64,000 nt of DNA from Kingdonia uniflora (taxonomy: Eukaryota; Streptophyta; Magnoliopsida; Ranunculales; Circaeasteraceae), in NCBI GenBank assembly GCA_014058105.1, contig JACGCM010000604.1, positions 558,001-622,000 on the forward strand. Reading direction: 5' to 3'. The translations under genes were made by a program, and so were the position numbers. Below, one piece after another: positions 54,451-64,000 of this stretch (its first letter is position 1; every line of letters starts with the position of its first letter). The notes beneath the pieces were generated by a model. The model did no database searches. It saw nothing but the letters and a program-made list of their open reading frames with translations, and was not told where the DNA came from.

Positions 54451-55228
54451 ACCAGAGTGGGCAAAAACCAAATCTTAATAACACACCCATAATGGAAAAT
54501 CCCTAACTACAACCACCAATTGAAAATCAAAAATCAAAGAACATCCAAAGAAAAATCATAAAATCCCTAACTATAGCCACCAATTGAAAACCCATATCAA
54601 GTACATGATCAGGAATAATTTTAGAGAAACATGATATAGAATTAAGGAACGTCCAAAGCAAAATCATATAACCATAGTAAATTTGACAAAAACCCGAATC
54701 ACTAATAAATACCCAAATAATAAATACCTAGAACTTGTAGGATTCAATTCTGGTTTGCAAATTCTAGGCTTCAAAAAACCCTGTGAGTTCACCCGAGCAA
54801 ATTGATTTAGAGAAACAGATTTATATATTCTTTGGGAGCTTATGGCTCTCGTCGATCAATCAAAAATTGAAATTAATTACCTCTGTGAGATTTGAGATTC
54901 AAAGAAAGAGAGATATGGTCGAAAATTTTGTTGACAAAATCCTAGAATTCGTAAAGTGAACTTGGAACTGGGAACTGGGAACTTTGAGCTGTGAATTGGG
55001 AAGAGAGGGAGGGAAATAAAACTTCTAATTTAGGATCTCGTGTTTTTAATAATATTTTCCACAGTTTGGCCATAGACCAGAATTAGTGGTACCAAAAACA
55101 AATAAGTATATGTCTTTAGCCACAAATTTTGGTGTTTGGTCACGGTTAGGTTTGTAGCATTTAGCTACTGCTGTCACCGTGGCTAAAACTAATATAGACC
55201 ATTGCTGTTGGTCTATTTTCTAATAGTG
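54451..55228. other. Right end of CACTA-3, no gene assigned
   Basis: AT-rich, with GTGGCTAA/TTAGCCAC-type subterminal motifs between about 55,070 and 55,200 and the CACTA end at 55,228. A leader-like stretch is at 54,780-55,010. Confidence 0.6.
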
Positions 55229-55439
55229 CTAAAAAAATTAAAATGGAGATGCCAGAGGGAGACCCACACTCCAGTACATTACCTGGGTTTAGAGTGACAA
55301 GAGATTTAGAGCGAGCCGTAACTTGGTAGAGGTCTGAAAGGAAGAATAAATGAGTAGAATTTGAAGATATACAACAAACCCAACCAATACCAAACCCACA
55401 CCAAGAAAACTACTCGCAGAGGTTTATTACCCAGCTCCC

Positions 55440-57409
55440 AGACGGCGTCAGTCATATCTATTACACTGGCAAGGAACTCATGGTAAGTTTTTGTTTAATT
55501 ATGAATTTGTTATTTCCATAAATTAAGTATTTGACAAAATGCTTCAATGAACAGAATCGGGATTCGGTGCGTCCGCACTGCACATTCACTACGGTGGTCA
55601 AAGTATGGAGGGAAATTTCCATAATTTTAACCATTAGGGATGCCGTGGTGAAGATATTCGGTAGCTTTATGGATATACGCTTGGGTAATTCCGATAATCG
55701 GCTAATTCAGGTGCATACCGAGCGTTGGTGGCTGAGAACACACACTTTTCTATTCCCATATGCGGAGATAGGGGTTACTCTATTAGATTTCCAGATGCTG
55801 ACATCATTGTCAATCGGCCGATATCCAACACAGATGTCGTATGGCGACGTATGGAGTACTTTATCCAATGCGAGGCAATTTCTCGCCAAGATTGAATCTA
55901 ACATTATAAAGAGTGAGAACGTTAGCATTTCATATTTGAGGACATACTTGACTATCACAGGTAATTTGGAGGATGATATTACCATTGCCCGTGCTTTTAT
56001 CCTCTTCATGATGGGACATTTGTGGTTCCAAACGGTCAACGATACTGTTCTGCTTAGATATCTTACAACCATGGCCGATTTGGACGAGGCTGCCAAATAT
56101 GACTAGGGTTCTGCTACTCTTGCATCCTAGTACCATGGTTTGGATACCGCAGTCACGATTGGGGGTGCCATTATTAGATTTTCCCAACTTTTTGAGGTAC
56201 ACTAATACTTTTTCCTTACAAGCTACAAATCAAATATCTTCCAATAAATGTCTTAAATATAATTTTTAATTATTTTTATGTTGTTCTAAAATACAGTATT
56301 GGTTCTACGAGTATTGTGAGGTTGGTCACCCTATTGTCAAGGAAGAGGTTAAGTTCTCATCCTATCCGCGTCTCAGAGCATAGGAGAGGAGGAACAGGAA
56401 GAAAACAAATGACCAGGCAGCCAATTTGTTTATTCTAGGCAGATACCACATTGACCACCGGACTATTTAGACGATCACCTGGCGACCTTGGTTGGATTAT
56501 GCGGTGTCTGAGTTAAATAACGTACGGACTGCGCTGCTCATGTCCCGTAAGGGGATGCCACTTCAAGTCCCAAATGGAAACTGCAAGTATTACTTGGGGG
56601 ATAGATGTTGGAGGCACTTGACTAGCACTGTGGGTATTCATTTGGATCCTCCACTTAACATGTCGTCACATCTTAGTCCAGCGAATATATAGGCGATGAT
56701 AGGCTGACTTCGTTAACTATGAGCAGTTTATGATAGGGGAGGAGCGAGAGACTTAAACCTCATACTTGGCTGGCCAAACTGAGGAGGTAGGCCACCTGTT
56801 GACAGATTCTAAGAGGATGGGGAAAATATACCTGTTCGGACCCACTGCACTCAGGGCTGGTATTACACCCGTGGTGGTTACGTCAGTGTCGATTCATAGT
56901 TTGTCCCAGGACTTCAATTTTCCTAGCGAGCCTGAGGGGCCAGACCTGGGGAGGCACATGGAGTGGATAGGGAGGTGTAAGATGTTCCATATTCACCGCT
57001 TGAGGGACCCGCCACCCATATCTGCCTCATACGGCATGGAGGAGCTGTGGCACCTGACTCATGGTATACAGCGACTTTTCCCTGCAGAGTTTACACGGGA
57101 CGCCCAAAGGATTCAGGAGTTGACTGATAAAAATGTTACTCTGAGGAGGTACATGGATAGTATAGACGACCAACTATATTTGTATGTAAGTAATTTATTT
57201 ATGTATTTTTTTTCTTGATGTCATATTTATTTTTTAAAATATTTATAAATTTTCTTTGTCTTGTTCAGGACCTACATCTTAGGAGGGGGCGTGAAGTACG
57301 GGTGGTACCGCTACCACCTGGAGGTATCCTGAGGATGAGGCAGGGGAACCGTAGATCTGGTCCGCAATCCAGGGGAGCCGGTAGTAGCCGTAGTGGTCCG
57401 TCTCAGTAA
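55440..57409 (+). pseudogene. Plant mobile domain (MAIN-like) gene, decayed
   Basis: Exon 2 (55,554-56,196) reads RDAVVKIFGSFMDIRL, ERWWLRTHTFLFPYAEIGVT and LSIGRYPTQMSYGDVW, the plant mobile domain seen in MAIN-like and PP7-long-form proteins and in transposons. In-frame TAG at 56,104-56,106 falls where Trp is usual (YDWGSA), and another soon after. Exon 3 (56,296-57,185) begins YWFYEYCEVGHPIVKEE and exon 4 (57,270-57,409) ends in a basic Gly/Arg-Ser tail. Splice sites are good. Exon 1 is not firm. It may belong to a transposon. Confidence 0.8.
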
Positions 57410-57660
57410 ATATAGGTATTTTTGATGTTTTTGTATACGTAATATTGTATTGTAAACATCAGTGTTTAATAATTTATATTGAAGTTTAGGTTTGTTTCTT
57501 TATATAAGTACTTATACGACCTGATGTTGCATTTCTTTATATAAATCAATATTAATCAATTTATTTTGAGTCTTGAATTTAAATAGAAATACAATTACAA
57601 TTCTTAAAATAGTAGCTCTACACACGAAATGAAACTCAAAACAGATGCAATTATACTTAA

Positions 57661-58110
57661 TTCATTGTTTATGACTGATGTAAGGATTAAACCAAGACCA
57701 TTCAGTAAGGGGTAGCGGATCCCGTTCATTGTTGGAAAGTTGGTAATTTGTTGGAAACTCATCAGGCAGGATGTAGTTTTGGTAAAAAATATCGTATGGA
57801 GTCTCGAACGGGAACGGCTGGTTTTATTTCCCATACCATTCATCTCTAGCTTAGCAGGGAATATAGACTAGTAGAACACCTCTGACCCTTCTATCAAAAC
57901 TCATCGGTATCTCATGAAACTCGTCACATTTAGCCTTAATAGCATTCTACCTGTTATATAAATCACTAGGAGGGTATTGAAGTTCTGTGCGCCCCTTGAA
58001 TTGGATATGAACTCCATTCCATAACGGATTGAAGTTGAGTTGTAAAAGAGGTAGATTATCATCAAAATACTGCCAGGACGCGGCCAGGGCGCAGTCTTCA
58101 TTCTAGCCAA
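57661..58110 (-). pseudogene. Degraded reading frame, unrecognised
   Basis: One minus-strand frame is coherent for about 150 codons except for three stops: ALAASWQYFDDNLPLL, NGVHIQFKGRTELQYPPSD, HEIPMSFDRRVRGVLLVYIP, then FETPYDIFYQNYILPDEF and TEWSWFNPYISHK. The residue pattern is clearly protein-like. It lies tail to tail with the mobile-domain gene and may be a second gene of the same element. No family recognised. Confidence 0.5.
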
Positions 58111-58490
58111 ATACCACCGAAGAATCCTGTATTATAGAAAAAAAAACTTGGCATTGTTGAGTTCAAGTAGAGGAGTATTGTTAGAGCATCTCTAACTAAC
58201 ATATATATAAAGCAAAAGGTAGCTGTTGTGATCCAAAACTAGCTGTTGTGAAGGCCTCACCGTAGGAAGTAGCCAATATTGGTGGAAATCATTGCAATTG
58301 GGGGCGAAAAGAATACCGCGCGGTGTTCCTTTTACTGCGCGGTAAAAGAAATACTGCACAGTATTCTTTTTAGCACCAATTACCTGATTTCCAACACTCA
58401 GTTCTTCTTCCCCCTTTTACACTTCTCACTTCTGCTGGAAACTTATTCCCCTTCACCGTCAACACCCTTAACTCAGCTCCACAGCCTCAA

Positions 58491-59750
58491 ATGTCTTCTT
58501 CTTCATTTTATTCATCCATTGATAATCCTCCACGTATATCGTCGTCCTCCTTTGGCAATCTTATGTTTGATTGTGCGATGGCAATTTCCATTCTAAACCA
58601 AAATACAACAAACCTAGTAGTACATGATATAACTTCGAGTCACGGCGGGAGTATTATGGGCTGTAAGGATAAGAGAAATAAGGGAGATCACCAATTGGGG
58701 CATTACAACATTATATGGGACTACTTAAAGCCGGGGTGCACATATTAGCCAGAAGAATTTCGGTGGCATTTTCGTATGAGTAGACACATGTTTCTGTGTA
58801 TATTTGATGCAGTCGTTCCACAAGATCATTACTTTGTTCAAAAACCCAATAACACTGGTACTATGGGGATATCACCGTACCAGAAGGTAGTCGCGGTACT
58901 ACGTTTTCTAAGCTGCGGTGTTGCGGCAGATCTTTTGACGAGTATATCTAAATAGGAGAAAGTACAACCTTATTAAGTATGGAAAGGTTTTGTGTTGCGG
59001 TTATACAAATTTTTGGTTAGGAATATCTTTGAGCACCAAACGCGGTCGACATCGAAAGGTTAAAAGCGATCAGAGATTCACGAGAATTTCTCGCCATGTT
59101 AGGAAGCCTTGATTGCATGTATTGGATATGGAAAAATTGTCTCATAGCTTGGTACGGTCAATTTACTGGTCATTACCCCAAGGCGATACTGATTTTTGAA
59201 GCAGTAGCTTCACACGACCTTTGGATTTTGCATACTTTTTTTGGGTTACCAGGGTCTAATAATGATATCAATGTCCTGTAACAATCACATCTTTTCAAAG
59301 ACTTGGCCGATGGTAATGCCCCGCCTTGCAATTATACAATTGCCGAAAAAGCTTATGATATGGGGTATTAACTAGCGGATAACATATACTCCAAATGGGG
59401 AACACTTGTCCAAGCCATATCCAATCTGATTGCAGTGAAACAAAAATTCTTTGCTTAACAACAAAAAAGTTCCTGAAAAGACGTAGAACGGGCGTTTGGG
59501 ATTTTATAATTTCGGTTCAATTGTGGAAACCTGAGGTTTTGAATAATGTCATGAAGGCGTGCGTGATAATGCACAATATGATTATCGAAAAAGAACGAGG
59601 TTCATTCCCATCATACTTAGACTACAATACGGCCGATCCCTCAACTATCGGAGGCGAACAGTTTAATATTGTACACGAATGCAGAACAATAGAATTTTTT
59701 TTAATCAAAAATGAACCGCATTCGAAGTCGAGAACTGCACTTTGATCTGA
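58491..59750 (+). pseudogene. PIF/Harbinger DDE transposase, broken
   Basis: It opens MSSSSFYSSIDNPPR; a KVVAVLRFLSCGVAADLL stretch follows. The catalytic core is GSLDCMYWIWKNC (first D), GQFTGHYPKAILIFEAVASH, WILHTFFGLPGSNNDINVL (second D), and, after frameshifts, DVERAFGIL (E). Stops at 58,746, 58,955, 59,060 and elsewhere, and at least two frameshifts, disrupt it. Confidence 0.87.
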
Positions 59751-60417
59751 AGGGTGATCTAATCGAGCATTTGTGGGCCGTGAAGGGAAATCATCAAACC
59801 CAATACTCTATTTCTTGTATTATCTGAGTGTTCTTAATATAATTTAATACTTCTTGTCGTACAAGTTTATTAAACAAGTTTTTGATATTACATTAATCTT
59901 GCATTTGTTTTAGCGCAATATTCTTGGAAATAAACATTTCAAAAACAATATTACATTCTTCAATAGCAAAGTACATTATTCAAATGATTACATTATTGGA
60001 AGGTAAACTACATTCTTGGAAAGAAAACTTCTATATACAGCAAAGTTAAATTATATTTTATCACCACTTCAAGTACCTGGTCTGCCCCTCTTGGCCAGAC
60101 GGTCCATAACCTCAGCTTGCCTTTGAAGATAACATTACAATTGATGTCCAAAAAGACTACTCAGGTCTTTCTCCATGATTTTGCGATCTTCCCCTGCTTG
60201 TTTGAAATCAATTTTGGCTTACCATTGTTGATATGCTTCCATTCTTCTTTTTCTTTTTTTTATTTCACTTCTCTCTTCTCCAACCGTAGTTCATCCAGCA
60301 TTGTTTAGATACTGCTACCAGATACAATAACACCATCCAAGTCCTTTTGTATTGCAAGGTTCTTTCTAAAGAGTTTTTGGCTGATGGGCCTGCTTCTACC
60401 CTCATACAATGAACCAT

Positions 60418-61582
60418 CTAATTAAGAATTTTGGCCTGCGGATTGAGGATAGGTGGGTCGTCGGGGTCATCCGGTAGATTGTTTGATCCGTACGATTTCA
60501 CCAGAGAAGAATTTTCCGATGTTCTTCTGGCTACATTTCTTGGTACATTCTCCGCATGGTTCAACCCATCATCCCTTAGGTTGGCCCATCGTGATTCTCG
60601 CACCAAAATCTTATATGCTTCACGGTGTTTGAAGTCATTGCCGCCATTCAAGCCTTGATAGATCTTGTATGCATCGTTTTCCTACAATTCATAAAATTAT
60701 CAAATATAAATGAATAACATATATCCAAGAGAAATAAATGACAATTGAGTTAAAGAAAATTAAAACGTACCCAATCTTCTTCAGTTTTCCCGTTGTCGTT
60801 CCTTAATCGTTCTTGAGCAACTATCCCCTTGTACCCCACATATGGTACATTAGGTGGATACCACTGAGCTTTGGTCGACCCACTTGATCGTCGTGTGGGG
60901 CACTCGGGGTCTCTGTTAAAGGTAATGTTGACCTTTTGATAGAAAGTGAAACCCTTTGTGTGACCCACTGTCTAGACAGAAGCTGTTACCCACGCCCTTG
61001 CGAGACACATAAAGTCTGCATCCGTCCAATGAAGTCTAGCATCATCTTCCTCATCCAAAAACTCAGCATCTTCTGGCACTTGCACACTTTATCTTTGTTT
61101 TGCGAGTGCTCTTTTCTTTCTTCATTTTCCTTTTCTTTTTCCTTTCTTGGGTGTCATCGCTTCAATAGTTATTGACGCATTTGCGTCACTTTGACTGTGC
61201 TGAGTAGATTCACCTTAGAATAGGTAGTTCTGAAAGTAATTTGAAGGTTGAAAACCTTGAGGTTGAGTGAGTGCATATGGTTTATAGTACGGGCTAAATG
61301 CCTAAAGTTGCAATTGAGAGAGTATAAATGGATTTTGATATTATCCTCCGAAGGTATCCCTTTGCGACATGGTAAACGGAGGTGGGGTATGTGATTGGAA
61401 TTGAGGTTGGAATTGAAATTGGTTATGGTAGAGGTATGAAGTGAATTATGATGATGGGTGTTGAGTGAATGGTGTTGAAGGTGGGTTTTGGGAGGATGGG
61501 GTCGAAAGTGTGGAGCTATTACAGCTGGTGCTGGAGTTTGCCATTTGGTGAGAGCGTAGAGGCTCTCCTCTATGCTCTGCAA
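60418..61582 (-). pseudogene. PIF/Harbinger ORF1 (Myb/SANT-like), broken
   Basis: On the minus strand: a Gln/Pro/His-rich N-terminus, then LDEEDDARLHWTDADFMCLA and HTKGFTFYQKVNITFN, KAQWYPPNVPYVGYKG, then in another frame NGGNDFKHREAYKILVRESR and an NARRTSENSS-like tail. FKHREAY.IL is a signature of PIF ORF1 proteins, which help the transposase bind ends. A TAG near 60,970 and a lost exon join break it. Confidence 0.82.
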
Positions 61583-61947
61583 TTGGGTTTGGGAGAGATG
61601 AGGTAGCCCAGGGAGTGCTCAGGAAATATAATTGAGATTGGAGGTGTTCCTTTTACCGCGACGGTAAAAGGAGCACCGTCAAACTCATTTTTTTTAGTTT
61701 GAGCTCCTCAAACTCGGTTAAGTTTTGACAGTGCCAGTTGGCAAACCCAAAATAAAGTTGTTGGGAGGCAAATAATTTGGGTTTGGGTTTGAGTTGAAAA
61801 ACCCAAACCCTGCTGGAGATGCTCTTAAAATTGTTCCAAGTAACCAGAATATCACTTTTCCTTTGTCTATGGGAGTATATATCAATCTGGGAGGAAAGGA
61901 ATTGTGATCAATGAGCCACAGATGGGGGCTACAAAAATGTTAAAGAG

Positions 61948-63030
61948 GTGGCAGATAAAAAGGGCAATAGTGTAGTTCAAAAGCTAGACAACCTAAAGGA
62001 AAGTAGTGATGACATTGCTGAGAAGATTACGGAGAACACCAAAATTGATGTTAATGTGATTCATGTGGAGGAAAACCTACCTAAAAACCTCATTCATTTC
62101 AACAATTTCAATGCTTTGGTGGAAGAGAAAGATAATTAAGAGAATGACAGTGTGGGATTTGCCAAGGGTGCTACAAGGGAACTCAATTTTTACTATGATG
62201 GTGAGCAAGTTGATGAACACAACATGGTTAGGGGTTGTGTGTCAGACATGGAAAATCAGGCTTGGAAGGATGGGGAGCAAGTCAGCTTCAGCACACCTCC
62301 AAGTAAGCAAACAAAGAAGAAGAGACCTATGCTTGCCCTTAGTGTCACCACAAGGAGCAAATGTGCACTTAATACCAACTAGTTCTCATGTCTAGAACAA
62401 TTTTGGTATGGAACTGTAGGGGAATTGGGAATAATACTACTGTGTCATCTTAAGTCACTTGTTAGGAGTCACAAAATTTCTATTATTGTGTTGTTAGAGC
62501 CTTTTTTGCCTTTAGAGCTGTTGAAATTTGTAGCAAGAAGAATAAACTTCAGTTCCACCATTTCTAATGCAGAGTATGATGCTAAAATATGGATGATGTG
62601 GAAGGAACCTTGTGTGTTTGAGTTAATTAATTAATGCTTCAAATCAATTCCTGCAATGTTCAATAAACTACAACAACACATGGAACATCGGTGCAACATT
62701 TCTGTATACAAGTGATCCACTGCTGAAAAGAGAATATTGTGAAATGACATCACTATGGCCTCTAATGTGGTAACTCGTGCATGGCTAGTGGCTGGGGATT
62801 TTAACTCTACGATATGATACAGTCTACATGATTATATGAAAGCTGATTTTGCGGGGTCAAAGTTCACAGGGTGCAACAATCAGAAAGGGAGAGATAGAGT
62901 ATGGGCAAGAATAGACAGGTGTTTCTAGAATGCCCAATTCATGACCACTTTTCCAACTATGAAAGTCTAACTTCTATAAAGGGTTTGTTCTGATCACACT
63001 CCTCAACTTTTTACCCTAAAGGATTATGCA
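61948..63030 (+). pseudogene. LINE ORF1 tail and ORF2 endonuclease fragment
   Basis: 61,948-62,390 holds an acidic ORF1-like C-terminus (NNFNALVEEKDN). From 62,398 the endonuclease reads LVWNCRGIGNN, LLEPFLPLELLKFVARR; then in other frames WLVAGDFNS, KFTGCNNQKGRDRVWARIDR and SDHTPQLFTLKD, all conserved blocks of plant LINE endonuclease. Many stops. The reverse transcriptase is not present. Confidence 0.78.
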
Positions 63031-63040
63031 TATAAATATC

Positions 63041-64000
63041 ACGCCCCAAAATCCAAATATTATAGCATATCTAAAATAATGACATCCAGGGCGTGCAGGG
63101 TCGGGGAATCCAAAGATTCACCCCCACAAATAACCTTGCTAATAGAAAATAGCTCAGTCATTCACTATAGCAATATCATCAGAGTAAAAAGAATAAATAA
63201 CGCGGAAGCAAAAGATATATATATCAAACTGAAATATCAATACAATATCTCGATAATGTGTAGCGTCAAAAGCTAAAATCTCATACAAGAAATACTAATA
63301 CCATAACAGATCTACAACTGCAAACTGTCTCCAACCCAGCTGAAGCCTCAGCAAAACAAATAACTACCTTACCTCTGAAAGGGGGAAAAATAAGAGTGAG
63401 CAAAACCACGGCTCACTAATAGCCCAACAATGCTAAAATAACTTACTAATAAAACAGGTGCAGAGAAAGAGGAAGAGGTGAATGAGATAAAAGATTTTAA
63501 AGATATAGTAATATATAAGTGAAGAATAGATGAATAGAGAGAAGAAAAAAATATTGACGTGATGATGATGCGATGACCAGATATGATACGGTGATATGAT
63601 ATGATTCTAGAATTGTCCTAATGTGGATGCTTATGATGTGATGAACCAATGGACTAGACCCTATAAATTAATGTATTGGGTTGATCAGCCGCTAATGCAT
63701 AATAACCTTAAAGAGATCTCATTGGATACAATGGGTGTGATTTTTGTCAAGCTCGACCACGCTAAATGATTTATCCCTTGATCAGAGTGTTCCAGGCTTT
63801 TCAACCCACGGAGCCAACGTCCAAACTATATTTTACTTATTCCAAGGGGTTTCAACCTTATGGGGAATAAGACGAGGACCTAAGGAAAACTGTTTCATAC
63901 CACCCCACACTCCCGAATCGGTAATAGATATAATAGTATCCAGCCTGAACTTTACCTACTTATTTTAACCCGATGTAGGAATCCTAAATTCTATCGAGGG
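63041..64000 (-). repeat. LTR-retrotransposon-like sequence running out of the window
   Basis: Begins ATCACGCCCCAAAATCC and contains ATAACGCGGAAGCAAAAG and GAAAAATAAGAGTGAGC, strings that I associate with plant gypsy-type LTRs and leaders. No coding motif. A second LTR or domain outside the window would be needed to confirm it. Confidence 0.35.

Larger units (their letters stand above)
35292..55228 (-). mobile_element. CACTA-3: about 20-kb En/Spm element with TNPD, captured genes and a nested CACTA
   Basis: Left end CACTACTAGAATC; right end (reverse complement) CACTATTAGAAAA, sharing CACTAYTAGAA. Flanks CCA and CTA differ by one base from a 3-bp duplication. Subterminal GTGGCTAA/TTAGCCAC motifs recur several times near both ends, the binding-site pattern expected of CACTA ends. 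It carries a decayed TNPD transposase (46,570-50,298), fragments of RH7, OSC, RPB2 and PPR genes on the same strand, organelle-like DNA and the nested CACTA-2. Without CACTA-2 it is about 13.4 kb. Confidence 0.72.
58184..61824 (+). mobile_element. PIF/Harbinger element, structurally complete, 3.6 kb, decayed
   Basis: Left end GAGCATCTCTAACTAAC, right end (reverse complement) GAGCATCTCCAGCAGGG; TTA flanks both sides (58,181-58,183; 61,825-61,827). It carries the two PIF genes in convergent orientation: a DDE transposase on plus and a Myb/SANT-like ORF1 on minus. Both ends also contain GGTGTTCCTTTTAC-type inverted subterminal stretches. Many stops show that it is dead. Confidence 0.88.

Noticed and set aside
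55232..55262. GGAGATGCC near the CACTA-3 right border as the missing Harbinger right end
   Set aside because: Only about nine bases fit and no TTA follows at the correct place.
55707..56202. Minus-strand frames opposite the mobile-domain exon
   Set aside because: The plus strand carries the conserved domain and correct splice sites; the minus frames are shadows.

Overview
The window is nuclear DNA of a flowering plant, most likely a eudicot: AT-rich, intron-containing plant gene pieces (GT/AG boundaries, plant-specific families such as class II trehalose-phosphate synthase, QWRF, DUF707 and plant mobile domain), buried in Ty1/copia, CACTA, PIF/Harbinger, MULE, hAT and LINE sequences. I see no gene that is clearly intact. 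Nearly everything recognisable is a transposon, a decayed copy of one, or a fragment of a host gene carried inside one.

Layout. 1-2,610: ends of two copia elements. 2,611-7,330 and 13,480-20,000: pieces of an unrecognised minus-strand gene locus present as two related copies, one hit by a hAT-like MITE, the other split by two copia elements (7,415-13,462, whose 3' LTR carries a nested foldback MULE; 14,678-19,385). 20,763-28,137: a CACTA element (13-bp matching ends, 3-bp TGT target duplication) carrying fragments of at least six unrelated host genes, all on the minus strand: HSP70T-2-like, DUF707, boron transporter, alpha/beta hydrolase, ENGase and Ku80. 28,141-35,291: a minus-strand gene piece, a LINE, a PIF MITE, a small non-autonomous LTR element (TSD CATAA) with a nested insertion rich in minisatellites, and one PIF/Harbinger end.

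35,292-55,228: a roughly 20-kb CACTA carrying its own decayed TNPD transposase plus fragments of DEAD-box helicase RH7, oxidosqualene cyclase, RNA polymerase II subunit 2 and a PPR protein, and about 3.7 kb of organelle-like DNA. A second CACTA (36,051-42,627, TSD GCT) sits inside one exon of the captured RH7 and itself holds plus-strand fragments of fructokinase, SKI3, QWRF and trehalose-phosphate synthase genes. 55,440-58,110: a decayed plant-mobile-domain gene and an unrecognised degraded reading frame. 58,184-61,824: a structurally complete but decayed PIF/Harbinger element with both genes. 61,900-64,000: LINE endonuclease and an LTR-like stretch.

How it fits together. The striking theme is repeated acquisition of exon-intron pieces of host genes by CACTA elements, consistently in one orientation within each element, with one gene-collecting CACTA nested inside a gene captured by another. 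Family names rest on reading translations by eye; no database search was run.
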